Assembly (NCBI GenBank): GCA_046760155.1
Contig: JBHIDQ010000002.1
Span: forward strand, 1-34,404
Direction of reading: 5' to 3'
From: JBHIDQ01 sp046760155
Lineage (GTDB): Bacteria > Chloroflexota > Dehalococcoidia > Dehalococcoidales > RBG-16-60-22
DNA length: 34,404 nucleotides
The notes below the pieces were generated by a model. That model saw only the letters and a list, made by a program, of their open reading frames with translations. It was not told where the DNA came from and searched no databases. Shown here piece after piece: positions 15,976 through 24,676 of this stretch; position 1 is the stretch's first letter; each line of letters opens with the position of its first letter. The position numbers and the translations under genes are program-made.

Positions 15976-17010
15976 ATGAAAGAGTATGAGATAGCGATTG
16001 TTGGTGCTACTGGACTTGTCGGACAAGAGTTCATCAAGGTACTGGTGCAACGTAATTTCCCGATGAACTCCGTTCATCTTTTTGCCTCCGACCGTTCCGC
16101 AGGTAAGAAGTTAGTGGTCAATCAACAGGAGATTGAAGTTAAAGAGACGGCTCCTGAGTCCTTCGAAGGAATAGATATTGCCCTTTTCTCCGCCGGCGCT
16201 GAGATTAGTCGCCACTTCTCACCACTAGCGGCACAGTCAGGAGCTGTGGTCATCGATAATAGTGCTGCTTTTCGAATGGAGCCTTCCGTTCCGCTGGTAG
16301 TGCCTGAGGTCAATCCCGAAGACATTGAATGGCATAATGGGATTATCGCTAATCCGAATTGCTCCACGATTCAAATGGTGGTGGCGTTATATCCGCTCCA
16401 CAAGGTTAATCCAATCAAGCGCATTGTGGTAAGTTCTTACCAGTCAGTGTCTGGCACTGGCTTGGCTGCGGTAGAGGAATTAACCGTGCAAACCAAGCAA
16501 GTACTGGAGGGACAGACCACCATCCCTCATATTTACCCTCACCAGATAGCCTTTAATGTACTGCCCGAGATAGACGTTTTTCTGGATGATGGCTATACGA
16601 AGGAAGAATGGAAGATGGTGGAAGAAACCAAGAAAATAATGCATGCCGATGATATTGCTATTTCGGCGACCTGTGTACGAGTTCCAGTATTTACCGGACA
16701 CAGTGAAGCCGTCCATGTGGAATTTTCTCACCCGATGCTTCCCGATGAGGCAGAGCGTATTCTTGCCCAAGCTCCAGGAGTCAAGATTCTGGATGATACG
16801 GCGATCAGCCTTTATCCTCACCCCTGGTCAGCGGCCGGTAGTGATGAAGTTTTTGTTGGCCGTATTCGCCGTGATACTTCTCATCCCAACGGTCTGGTCA
16901 TGTGGGTTGTCGCTGATAATCTGCGTAAGGGTGCGGCTTTAAATGCCGTCCAGATTGCTGAGGAGACGATTAAAAGGGATTGTCTAAATCCACGGGAGGT
17001 AAGAAAATGA
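15976..17010 (+). CDS. asd: Aspartate-semialdehyde dehydrogenase
   Basis: Makes aspartate semialdehyde from aspartyl phosphate, the branch point to lysine, threonine and methionine. With the ATG at 15976 the protein has 344 residues, opening with the nucleotide motif IVGATGLVGQEF. This ATG follows GAGAAGG and gives the family N-terminus; an in-frame TTG at 15958 would overlap dapB. The catalytic Cys129 lies in NPNCSTIQ and the SYQSVSGTG segment is present. The stop overlaps the dapA start as ATGA, so the two are translationally coupled. Confidence 0.96.
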   Translation: MKEYEIAIVGATGLVGQEFIKVLVQRNFPMNSVHLFASDRSAGKKLVVNQQEIEVKETAPESFEGIDIALFSAGAEISRHFSPLAAQSGAVVIDNSAAFRMEPSVPLVVPEVNPEDIEWHNGIIANPNCSTIQMVVALYPLHKVNPIKRIVVSSYQSVSGTGLAAVEELTVQTKQVLEGQTTIPHIYPHQIAFNVLPEIDVFLDDGYTKEEWKMVEETKKIMHADDIAISATCVRVPVFTGHSEAVHVEFSHPMLPDEAERILAQAPGVKILDDTAISLYPHPWSAAGSDEVFVGRIRRDTSHPNGLVMWVVADNLRKGAALNAVQIAEETIKRDCLNPREVRK

Positions 17011-17897
17011 AAGAATTGGGTAGATTATTTACCGCCATGGTAACTCCCTTTGATGAGAAGGGGGAAGTCGACTATGGGCAGGCTAAGAAGTTAGCTTTAG
17101 CCCTGCTTGATTCGGGGAGCGATGGCGTGGTGGTTGTCGGCACTACCGGAGAGTCGCCTACCCTGCTCCGGGAGGAGGAGTATCGCCTTTTTCGGGAAAT
17201 AAAAGCAGCTGTAGGGGGGCGGGGGGCAGTTATCGCGGGCACTGGTAGCAATAGCACTGCGGAAGCCTTAGAAGCAACCAAGGAGGCAGAGCGAATTGGG
17301 GTTGATGCTTGCCTATTGGTCGTACCCTATTACAATAAACCCACTCAAGAAGGCCTGTATCAACACTTCAAGACGGTGGCGGAGAGTACCAGTTTACCCT
17401 GTATCCTTTATAACGTGCCGTCACGCACGGTGACTAATATGTCAGCGGATACCATTATCCGACTGAGTCAAATCGACAATATCATCGGGGTAAAAGAAGC
17501 CAGTGGTAATCTGGAACAGATTGCCAAGATTATCAATGACACCAGGGATGGTTTCCTCGTCTGGAGCGGTAATGACAGTGATACCTTTCCGATAATGGCT
17601 ATAGGCGGCTATGGTATTATCAGCGTTATCTCTCACCTGGTGGGCAAGCAGATTAAGCAAATGATTGATAGTTTCGTTAGCGGCAAGATTGAAGAAGCGG
17701 CAGCCATTCACCGCCGACTGCTGCCCCTGGTTAATGCCCTGTTTATTGTCTCTAACCCCATTCCGGTAAAGTATGCCGTGAACCAGGTCGGTTTCAGGGT
17801 GGGTAAGCCGCGCTTACCACTCACTGAGCCAGATGAAAAGACCGCCACCATTATCAAAGACACGCTGAAAAACTATACCATTGACCTGCCGGTGTAA
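17007..17897 (+). CDS. dapA: 4-hydroxy-tetrahydrodipicolinate synthase
   Basis: Condenses aspartate semialdehyde with pyruvate. With the ATG at 17007 the protein has 296 residues and opens with the family stretch LFTAMVTPF. The catalytic residues are visible as GTTGESPTL (Thr46, Thr47), Tyr135 in YNVPSRT and the Schiff-base Lys163 in GVKEASGN. A good GGGAGG lies just before the start. It is the last gene of the plus-strand operon and ends 16 bases from a convergent cupin gene. Confidence 0.97.
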   Translation: MKELGRLFTAMVTPFDEKGEVDYGQAKKLALALLDSGSDGVVVVGTTGESPTLLREEEYRLFREIKAAVGGRGAVIAGTGSNSTAEALEATKEAERIGVDACLLVVPYYNKPTQEGLYQHFKTVAESTSLPCILYNVPSRTVTNMSADTIIRLSQIDNIIGVKEASGNLEQIAKIINDTRDGFLVWSGNDSDTFPIMAIGGYGIISVISHLVGKQIKQMIDSFVSGKIEEAAAIHRRLLPLVNALFIVSNPIPVKYAVNQVGFRVGKPRLPLTEPDEKTATIIKDTLKNYTIDLPV

Positions 17898-17913
17898 GTA
17901 GTCCAGAGCAAAA

Positions 17914-18315
17914 CTATTTACCCAATTTCTTCTTCACTGCTTCCAGTTTTTCCATATAGTCCTGCCGAATCGGGGAGAAGAACTCGATGGTGCGGCAGCC
18001 CTTATCGGAAGCGTAGGTGCCGTGTTCCTCATTGGAAGCGTAGCAAATGACGTCACCTTCCTTCAGGTGATACAGTTTGCCACCAACTATTTGGTCACAC
18101 TCGCCCCCCACGATTATCATGACCTGTTCCGGTTCGTGGTGATGCACCGGAACGACGGCATTGGGCGGCATGGTAACAAAAATGGCCGTCATCCGTTCTG
18201 ATGATAAGATGTGGGCTCTTACATTGGGGACCAGCTCAACAAGGGGAATATCACGGTAGCGAATAACGCGTTTGCCAAATTCTTCCTGAGTAGCGTAAGG
18301 CTCTTTCCTTTCCAT
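17914..18315 (-). CDS. Small cupin protein, copy 1
   Basis: A 133-residue single-domain cupin. Motif 1 is PVHHHEPEQVMIIVGG (three His and a Glu that can bind a metal) and motif 2 is EGDVICYASNEEHGTY. The C-terminal tail is helical and basic. The substrate is unknown; small cupins of this kind are sensors, isomerases or dioxygenases. It is a close paralogue of the next cupin gene, sharing the first 14 residues, the RVIRYRDIPLVELVP stretch and even the bases before the start (AGGAGGAT-TG-GGTAA type). It is probably co-transcribed behind purA. Confidence 0.85.
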   Translation of the reverse strand: MERKEPYATQEEFGKRVIRYRDIPLVELVPNVRAHILSSERMTAIFVTMPPNAVVPVHHHEPEQVMIIVGGECDQIVGGKLYHLKEGDVICYASNEEHGTYASDKGCRTIEFFSPIRQDYMEKLEAVKKKLGK

Positions 18316-18341
18316 TTTACCAACAATCCTCCTTTATTGAA

Positions 18342-18743
18342 CTACGTTGGTGAGCCCTTCTTGACTGCTTCTAGTTTGGCCACGTAGTCCTGCCTCGGTG
18401 GGGAGAAGATATCGATGACGCGGCAACTCCTCTCGGAAATATAACCCCCGTGTTCGGTATTAGAAGGGAGAATGACGACATCACCCTCCTCAAGGTGATA
18501 TAATTTTCCCTCAATTATTTCATCGCAGGCACCATCGAGGACGATCATGATTTGTTCCGATTCATGGTGGTGAACGGCAAAATGGGAGTTAGGAGCCATA
18601 GTCAGAAAACTGACCGTCATCCTTTCGGTGGAGACGATATGGCTTTTTGAACCGGGGACCAGCTCAACAAGGGGAATATCACGGTAGCGAATAACACGTT
18701 GGTTGAATTCTTCCTGAGTGGCGTAAGGCTCTTTTCTTTCCAT
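18342..18743 (-). CDS. Small cupin protein, copy 2
   Basis: A 133-residue cupin and tandem paralogue of the gene just downstream, 26 bases away. Motif 1 is AVHHHESEQIMIVLDG and motif 2 is EGDVVILPSNTEHGGY, so the metal-ligand positions are kept while flanking residues have diverged. AGGAGG stands 11 bases from the ATG. It follows purA by 37 bases on the same strand. No enzyme is predicted; the pair may bind related small ligands. Confidence 0.85.
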   Translation of the reverse strand: MERKEPYATQEEFNQRVIRYRDIPLVELVPGSKSHIVSTERMTVSFLTMAPNSHFAVHHHESEQIMIVLDGACDEIIEGKLYHLEEGDVVILPSNTEHGGYISERSCRVIDIFSPPRQDYVAKLEAVKKGSPT

Positions 18744-18780
18744 GCTTACCCATCATCCTCCTTTTTCTATCCCTCGATAA

Positions 18781-20067
18781 TCACGATAAGATAGGCATCT
18801 TGAAGATGGTTTGCTCCCGTATCATGCCCACTGAGATAAGACTGATCGGGCAGGAAATGAGCTCTTCCAACCTGTCCAGATACTGGCGGGCCTCTGGTGG
18901 TAACTGGTCGTATTGTCTAATATTGCTGGTGGGGACTTGCCACCCGGGTAGCTCCTCATAGACCGGCTGGCATCTCTCTAAAGTAGTGGCACTAGCCGGG
19001 AAATAATCGATTGACTTTCCATCCAGTTTATAACCCACGCATATCTTTAAGCTGGGTAAGGTGTCAAGAACGTCGAGGCGGGTGATGGCTGCCCGGGTAA
19101 AGCCGTTAATTCGGGTGCTAAACTTAGCGGCCACGGCATCAAACCAGCCACAACGGCGGGGTCTACCAGTGGTGGTGCCATACTCATGAGCCCGTTCTCG
19201 AATCAGGTTACCAATTTCGTCCTTGAGTTCCGTGGGCATTGGACCACCACCAACCCGAGTGTTGTAGGCCTTAAATACACCTAGGATTTGGTTAATCTTG
19301 GTGGGGCCCAAGCCGGCACCCAGACAGCCTCCTCCTGCCAGTGGTGAAGAGGAGGTGGCATAAGGATAGGTGCCAAAATCAGGGTCAAGTAAAGTTCCCT
19401 GGGCGCCTTCCAATAGCACCAGTTCCCCTCGGTTTAAGGCTTCCTCGAGCATTACTGTCGTCTCGCGAATATACGGGGACAGTCGCTCTCCATACTCACA
19501 GTACTGGTGATAGACATTGTCCTCAGATAGGGGGCTAACGCCATAAACTTTGGTTAAAATCGTGTTTTTGTAGCTAAGGATAACGTGAAGTCGCTCCCTG
19601 AATACTTCCTTGTCTAAAAGGTCGCTGGTTCTAATGCCTAATCGGGCTATTTTATCGGCGAAGGCAGGACCGATACCTTTACGCGTCGTGCCAATTGCCT
19701 TCCCTCCCCGTGATTCCTCCTCCAGACCATCAAGAAGGATGTGGTATGGCATGACCAAATGAGCCCGGTCACTGATAAATAGTCGGGAGGTATCCACACT
19801 GCGCTGATTGAGCTGGTCTATCTCATCAAGCAAGACACCGGGATTAATCACCACCCCATTGCCAATAATCGAAATAGTCCGGGGAGAAAAAATACCCGAG
19901 GGAACGAGGTGCAGTTTAAACTCACCATAGCGGTTAACTACGGTGTGCCCAGCATTATCACCACCGGAAAAACGCATGACGACTTGTGCTTCCTCAGCCA
20001 GTAGGTCAACGACTTTACCCTTTCCTTCGTCTCCCCACTGAGCTCCAATAACGGCAATAACTGGCAT
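18781..20067 (-). CDS. purA: Adenylosuccinate synthetase
   Basis: Joins IMP and aspartate with GTP to make adenylosuccinate, the first step from IMP to AMP. The 428 residues are full length. The opening GAQWGDEGKGKVVD (8-21) is the GTP loop. IGNGVVINPGVLLDEI, GTTRKGIGPAFADK, GAQGTLLDPDFGTYPYATSS and TTTGRPRRCGWFDAVAA are all family signatures. The start is ATG with GGGAGGA upstream. It lies 38 bases behind the phosphatidyltransferase gene; the link with inositol lipids looks like simple neighbourhood. Confidence 0.98.
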   Translation of the reverse strand: MPVIAVIGAQWGDEGKGKVVDLLAEEAQVVMRFSGGDNAGHTVVNRYGEFKLHLVPSGIFSPRTISIIGNGVVINPGVLLDEIDQLNQRSVDTSRLFISDRAHLVMPYHILLDGLEEESRGGKAIGTTRKGIGPAFADKIARLGIRTSDLLDKEVFRERLHVILSYKNTILTKVYGVSPLSEDNVYHQYCEYGERLSPYIRETTVMLEEALNRGELVLLEGAQGTLLDPDFGTYPYATSSSPLAGGGCLGAGLGPTKINQILGVFKAYNTRVGGGPMPTELKDEIGNLIRERAHEYGTTTGRPRRCGWFDAVAAKFSTRINGFTRAAITRLDVLDTLPSLKICVGYKLDGKSIDYFPASATTLERCQPVYEELPGWQVPTSNIRQYDQLPPEARQYLDRLEELISCPISLISVGMIREQTIFKMPILS

Positions 20068-20105
20068 TAAGTCCTCCCTAAGTTATGTTGAGCCTAAGTT
20101 AAAAG

Positions 20106-20750
20106 TTACTCCAGTTTTGTTTGCTGCCACACATAAAGTAATCTCTGGCAAGTCGTAATAAGGCTGAATAATATGATAACACTTAAAGCAATAATTAAGG
20201 CATAATCAATGTCGCTCAGTAAAAGGCCAAGCGCCAAAACAATGACTCTCTCTCCTCGGGTGAATAAGCCTACCTTGCATTTCAAGCCGGCGGCTTCCGC
20301 CCGGGCTCTAATATAGCTCACCATTTGTGAAGTGGGTAAGGCAATACCAACCAGTAAAATTCCGAGAGTTGACTGCTCTCTGAGATACAAGAACAGAATA
20401 CCCAGCAATAATATTGCCTCGGCGATACGGTCAAGTGTCGAATCAAGCACGGCACCAAAGTGGGTAATTTGATTGGTCTGACGAGCCAGCGCTCCATCCA
20501 GTAGGTCAAAGAGGCCAGAAACCAGTACCAAGAAGCCGGCAGCAAAAAGATAGTCGGTAAAAATAAGTGCCGCAGCTCCAACTGAGAGTAGAAAACCGAA
20601 CCAGGTTAAGACATTCGGGGTTAGCGCTGTCTTAGCCAAAAGCCGTACTACTGGTCGAGTAAGATAATCAGCGGCGGTTTTACGAAATTCATCTAACTTC
20701 ATTATTGGTCGTTGTTTTCCTGAAGCAATATTAAGCAAACTGTCCGTCAT
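20106..20750 (-). CDS. CDP-alcohol phosphatidyltransferase (probable phosphatidylinositol-phosphate synthase)
   Basis: An integral membrane enzyme that swaps CMP from CDP-diacylglycerol for an alcohol. The full signature DxxDGxxAR-x8-GxxxDxxxD is intact, with Asp82, Asp85, Asp103 and Asp107. Several membrane helices follow. In this neighbourhood, behind inositol-3-phosphate synthase and a PimA-like glycosyltransferase, the likely alcohol is inositol 3-phosphate, as in mycobacterial PIP synthase. A phosphatidylglycerophosphate synthase is the alternative. The start may be ATG at 20748-20750 or the internal ATG at 20700-20702, where family similarity begins (MKLDEFRKTA). It begins 3 bases after the glycosyltransferase stop. 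Confidence 0.85.
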   Translation of the reverse strand: MTDSLLNIASGKQRPIMKLDEFRKTAADYLTRPVVRLLAKTALTPNVLTWFGFLLSVGAAALIFTDYLFAAGFLVLVSGLFDLLDGALARQTNQITHFGAVLDSTLDRIAEAILLLGILFLYLREQSTLGILLVGIALPTSQMVSYIRARAEAAGLKCKVGLFTRGERVIVLALGLLLSDIDYALIIALSVIILFSLITTCQRLLYVWQQTKLE

Positions 20751-20753
20751 AAT

Positions 20754-21920
20754 CTAAGCAAAGATAGCTTTAGTTTCTCGAAATCCTTCTCTTCGTCGTG
20801 GCCCGTTAAGCACACTGAGGTAGTAATCCATCACTCTTTGAGCAACGCATTCCCAATCGTATTCAACTGCCTTAAGTCTCCCTTTGACACCCATCTGCTG
20901 CCGGAGTGGTTCGTCAGTCATTAAAGAAATCAAAGCTTGGGCTAGTTTTTCTGAATTCTTGGGCGGTACTAATAGACCATCAGTACCGTGAGTCACTACG
21001 CTGGCATAACCTTCTATATTCGAGGCAACAATTGGCTTACCAATGGCCATCGCTTCAAGCAAAACGATACCAAAGCTTTCCCAGCCGGTGGCTGGGCAAC
21101 AGACAATGTCAGCAGTTTTATAGTATCTGGGCAAATCACGGTAAGAGGCATAGCCGATAAAAACAACATCTTTTAGGCCGTCCTGCCTAACTCGTCTTTC
21201 ATATTTTTTTCTCAGTCTGATGCCAGGGCCGACGATGATAAGGCGTGTATCGGGGATTTCCGGCTTAATCTGCTGGTAAGCTTTCAGCAGATAGTCCATG
21301 CCCTTTCGTTTCTCCAGACGACCAACAAAAAGGATATTCAGCTTGCCATCGCGGAACTCTTCGATAGGCAGTACCTCAGGGGAGAAATGCCCGACATCTA
21401 TGCCATTAGGAATAATGGTATAGTCGTTGGGGAAATGCTTATTTACATATTCCATGGCTGACTGGGAAACGGCAATTTTACCATCGAGCTTTTGGAACCA
21501 CTTCTTCAAGATTAATTTACCAATCGGCGTACCGAAGCTATACCAGGGCTTACCCCCAGAAGCATGAAAAGTACCCACGTTTGGCACGTTCGACAAGCGG
21601 AGCACGGTGGTGCATAGCATGGGCATTAAAGGTTCATGAAGGTGGCAGAGGTCAAAATTTTCCCGGTCAAGTACGGCCTTTATTCTCGATGACAGCCATG
21701 GGGATAGCGTAATGCGAGCAATAGAACCACTGACCGGAACCGGCCGGGGTTTACCTATGGGGATAAACCGGTCACCAAAGGTGGAGACAGCTTTAGATGC
21801 GGGAGCAATGATCTTCACCTCATGACCCATCCGGGTAAAATGCTGCTCCAGACAGGAGATGTGATTGCAAACACCCCCGGGGTAGGCAAAGTCATAGGGG
21901 GAGACTAATGCTATCTTCAT
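20754..21920 (-). CDS. GT4 glycosyltransferase, PimA-like
   Basis: A 388-residue GT-B enzyme that transfers a sugar from a nucleotide donor. The N-terminus LVSPYDFAYPGGVCNHI and the HLHEPLMP segment resemble PimA, which mannosylates phosphatidylinositol in actinobacteria. The donor-binding half has NILFVGRLEKRKGMDYLL and the ESFGIVLLEAMAIGKPIV (E-x7-E) motif. No acyltransferase of the PatA type is present beside it. The acceptor is inferred from its place between ino1 and the phosphatidyltransferase; a diacylglycerol or other lipid acceptor cannot be excluded. Confidence 0.88.
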   Translation of the reverse strand: MKIALVSPYDFAYPGGVCNHISCLEQHFTRMGHEVKIIAPASKAVSTFGDRFIPIGKPRPVPVSGSIARITLSPWLSSRIKAVLDRENFDLCHLHEPLMPMLCTTVLRLSNVPNVGTFHASGGKPWYSFGTPIGKLILKKWFQKLDGKIAVSQSAMEYVNKHFPNDYTIIPNGIDVGHFSPEVLPIEEFRDGKLNILFVGRLEKRKGMDYLLKAYQQIKPEIPDTRLIIVGPGIRLRKKYERRVRQDGLKDVVFIGYASYRDLPRYYKTADIVCCPATGWESFGIVLLEAMAIGKPIVASNIEGYASVVTHGTDGLLVPPKNSEKLAQALISLMTDEPLRQQMGVKGRLKAVEYDWECVAQRVMDYYLSVLNGPRRREGFRETKAIFA

Positions 21921-21949
21921 AAGAGTGACCTTAAAACCTCCCTGCGGGC

Positions 21950-23050
21950 TTACTCGGGTAGTTTTTCCTGACCAGCTTGCTTGGTGCTGCTAATGAACTC
22001 TTCCACCATCCGGTGGGCTTCGTCATCGGTATATTGGATAGGGGGCGACTTCATGAAATAGGCTGATGGCGCTACCAGTTCCCCGCTTAGGCCACGGTCT
22101 AGGGCAAGCTTGCAACACCTTATGGCATCAATCACCACCCCGGCTGAGTTAGGGCTATCCCACACCTCGAGCTTTAACTCCAGATTCAGCGGAACATCGC
22201 CAAAAGTTCGTCCTTCCATCTTAATGTAGCAAAACTTACGGTCGTTCAGCCAAGGTACATAATCACTGGGACCAACGTAGATATTGTCGGGGTCAATCTT
22301 GTAATCCAGCTGAGAGGTAACCGCAGAGGTTTTCGATATCTTCTTGGACTCAAGCCGTTCTCGCTCCAGCATATTATAGAAGTCAGTATTACCACCAAAG
22401 TTCATCTGGTAGGTTCGTTCCAGCTTGACGCCACGGTCTCGGAACAGGCGGGTAAGCACACGGTGAGTAATCGTGGCACCAACCTGTGATTTAATATCAT
22501 CGCCAATTACGGGAAGCCCCTTTTCGGCAAAGCGTTTCTGCCAATACTTCTCACGGGCAATAAAAACCGGAATACAATTGATAAAGCCGCAGCCAGCCGC
22601 CAGTACCTGCTCGATGTACCATTTGGTTGCTTCCTCGCTACCGACCGGTAAATAGTTAATCACGACATCGGTCTTGGTTTCTTTGAGGATTTTAACGATG
22701 TCAGCCGTTGGTCCGGGAGCTTTCTGGATTATTTGAGACAGGTACTTGCCTAGACCATCGTGGGTCATCCCACGCTGGACGATGATACCGGTAGTGGGTA
22801 CTTCGCAAAATTTGAAAGTATTATTCGGCGAAGTAAAAATTGCCTCTGCTAGGTCTTTGCCCACCTTGTTTTTATCAATATCAAAAGCGGCGACGAAATT
22901 GATGTCACTGATGTGGTACTCTCCGAGGTTAACATGCATTAACCCGGGCACAAATTCATTCTTTTTCGCCTTGCTATAGTAATGGACGCCCTGGACTAGT
23001 GACGAACTGCAGTTGCCAACTCCGATGATGGCTACATTTATCTTGCCCAT
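21950..23050 (-). CDS. ino1: Inositol-3-phosphate synthase (actinobacterial/archaeal type)
   Basis: Converts glucose 6-phosphate to inositol 3-phosphate with bound NAD. The 366 residues match the shorter prokaryotic form. Visible are the NAD loop IGVGNCSSSLVQG, VVINYLPVGSEEATKWY, FINCIPVFIA, DDIKSQVGATITHR and the NFGGNTDFYNML stretch, all typical of the family. A strong promoter lies about 85 bases upstream. It is the first gene of ino1-glycosyltransferase-phosphatidyltransferase-purA and supplies the inositol head group for the next two enzymes. Confidence 0.95.
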   Translation of the reverse strand: MGKINVAIIGVGNCSSSLVQGVHYYSKAKKNEFVPGLMHVNLGEYHISDINFVAAFDIDKNKVGKDLAEAIFTSPNNTFKFCEVPTTGIIVQRGMTHDGLGKYLSQIIQKAPGPTADIVKILKETKTDVVINYLPVGSEEATKWYIEQVLAAGCGFINCIPVFIAREKYWQKRFAEKGLPVIGDDIKSQVGATITHRVLTRLFRDRGVKLERTYQMNFGGNTDFYNMLERERLESKKISKTSAVTSQLDYKIDPDNIYVGPSDYVPWLNDRKFCYIKMEGRTFGDVPLNLELKLEVWDSPNSAGVVIDAIRCCKLALDRGLSGELVAPSAYFMKSPPIQYTDDEAHRMVEEFISSTKQAGQEKLPE

Positions 23051-23134
23051 AGTTTAGCTTATCCCCCTTTTTACTCTACACTTGCAGTAATAAGTTTACT
23101 CCTTGATAACACCCCCTCTTCGACACCGCTTGAA

Positions 23135-23164
23135 ACTATACCCTTATTCGTCACAAGCTGTCAA
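23135..23164 (-). promoter_or_regulatory. Promoter of the ino1 operon
   Basis: On the minus strand a perfect TTGACA (23159-23164) and TATAGT (23135-23140) are 18 bases apart, about 85 bases before the ino1 start. This is one of the best -35 boxes in the window. I see no riboswitch fold in the leader. Confidence 0.75.
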
Positions 23165-23215
23165 GACTTAAGCGGTTTTAGGCAGGGGAAATTTGGCGAA
23201 ATGAAGATTGAGTAA

Positions 23216-24157
23216 CTAACGGTTTTGGGATAGGAAAATCTTTGCCGGCTGCCACTGCCCTCTTTCCGAATCAAAGCGCAGCACGCCTAAGAAGTGTCCA
23301 TCAAGGGTATAAGTACGACAGTGAGTTTCAATGGGGGACATTGAGGGGCGTCTTTCGAAGTAACCAGTTATTCTACTACTATCATTCGTTAAAGTCACCG
23401 GTGCTCCATTTCTGATGGTATTTTCGGTGGCATCATTAACCACCATTGCTCTCCAGGGCAAAAGCACAGTATCTATGGGATGAACAAAGTATTGCCAATA
23501 ACCGTAGCGGAAGGCATCCTCAAGCTGGGGCAGGGAAACCGCAGTCTTGATATCAAAAGGTCCGTAGCTTAAACGGATTAAGCTTTTTAAATTAGCACCA
23601 CAACCCAGAGATTGCCCTAGGTCATGAGCTAGGGAACGGATATAGGTACCCTTACCACATTCTACTTCTACGGTAACTACCGGTGGCTGCCAGTTGATAA
23701 TCTCCAATTTATAAATCTGAGTCGGTCGACTTTTCCGCGCTACCTTGATGCCAGCCCGTGCCAATTCGTAGAGTCGCTGCCCTTGATGCTTCACCGCACT
23801 ATACATTGGTGGCGTCTGCTGAGTTAGACCACGAAAGGCAGCCAGTGCCAACTCTAGTTGTTCTCGGCTAACAGCGGAAGGGTCTCTCTTCTGAGTAACC
23901 GTACCGCTGGCATCGTAGGTGTCTGTAGTCACGCCCAATTCAATCCGGGCGCGATAAGTTTTAGTGACCTCTGCCAGAAACTCAATAATACGGGTCCCCT
24001 GCCCAAGACAAACCGGCAGGACACCGGTAGCTGTCGGGTCGAGGGTACCGGCATGCCCCACCCGTCGCTCGCCACTGAGCCGTTTCACCAGAGCGACGAC
24101 GTTATAGGAGGTTTTACCCGAGGGTTTATTGATGTTTAGTATACCGTCCACAGCCAT
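23216..24157 (-). CDS. truB: tRNA pseudouridine-55 synthase TruB
   Basis: Makes pseudouridine 55 in the T loop of tRNAs. The 313 residues include the opening GILNINKPSGKTS, the catalytic Asp40 in GHAGTLDPTATGVL, and KTYRARIELGVTTDT. A C-terminal PUA-like region follows from about residue 240. The start is ATG after AGGAAGAG. It is the last gene of the nusA-infB cluster, separated from rbfA by 135 bases holding two hairpins. The usual next gene, ribF, is not seen. Confidence 0.96.
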   Translation of the reverse strand: MAVDGILNINKPSGKTSYNVVALVKRLSGERRVGHAGTLDPTATGVLPVCLGQGTRIIEFLAEVTKTYRARIELGVTTDTYDASGTVTQKRDPSAVSREQLELALAAFRGLTQQTPPMYSAVKHQGQRLYELARAGIKVARKSRPTQIYKLEIINWQPPVVTVEVECGKGTYIRSLAHDLGQSLGCGANLKSLIRLSYGPFDIKTAVSLPQLEDAFRYGYWQYFVHPIDTVLLPWRAMVVNDATENTIRNGAPVTLTNDSSRITGYFERRPSMSPIETHCRTYTLDGHFLGVLRFDSERGQWQPAKIFLSQNR

Positions 24158-24195
24158 TCTCTTCCTGTGAAAATATCCCTTTCTAAGGGGTGTTT

Positions 24196-24257
24196 AAGAG
24201 GGGCATAGCCCCTCTTCTATAATAAATAATCCCCCTCTCCTTATCAAGGAGAGGGGG
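24196..24257. repeat. Two adjacent palindromic hairpins between rbfA and truB
   Basis: The first has 9-base arms, AAGAGGGGC and GCCCCTCTT, around ATA (24196-24216). The second has 12-base perfect arms beginning CCCCCTCTCC around ATC (24231-24257). Neither has a proper T-run on the minus strand; the second is followed there by an AT-rich stretch, so it may slow or process transcription between rbfA and truB. The first resembles the hairpin at 12441-12457. Confidence 0.65.
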
Positions 24258-24292
24258 ACAAAGGGAGTGAGGTTACCATAATGACACGGTCT

Positions 24293-24643
24293 TCAGTGGT
24301 CTGTTGAACTGACTTGGTCGATTAGTCGCATGAGGTGGTCGCCACGCTCAATGGAATTGTCCCAGTGAAAACTTAATTCCGGAATGCGCCGTAACCGCAG
24401 ATTCTTAGCTAACTCCTTACGTAAAAAACGTGAAGCCCCGGTTAATGCGTTCAGAGTCGCTTGTTTTTCTTCTTGGCTGCTGATACAACTGACAAATACT
24501 TTGGCATGTCTGAGGTCAGCAGAGGTAATTACCTCAGTTACGGCAACAAAAGTGCCAAGTCGCGGGTCTTTGATTTGGCGTCGAAGTAGTTCACTGATTT
24601 CTTGGCGAATGAGATTATTTACTCGCTCAATGCGGTGTGACAT
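24293..24643 (-). CDS. rbfA: Ribosome-binding factor A
   Basis: A KH-fold protein that helps mature the 30S subunit and 16S rRNA 5' end. With the ATG at 24641-24643 the protein has 116 residues and opens SHRIERVNNLIRQEISELL, the family start. AGGAG lies about 9 bases upstream. The DPRLGTFVAVTEVITSADLRHAKVFVS core is clear. An upstream in-frame start at 24676 would nearly abut infB and adds residues foreign to the family. It lies between infB and truB as in most bacteria. Confidence 0.95.
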   Translation of the reverse strand: MSHRIERVNNLIRQEISELLRRQIKDPRLGTFVAVTEVITSADLRHAKVFVSCISSQEEKQATLNALTGASRFLRKELAKNLRLRRIPELSFHWDNSIERGDHLMRLIDQVSSTDH

Positions 24644-24676
24644 AAATATCAGCTCCTGGGGACTACTTATTGCCAA

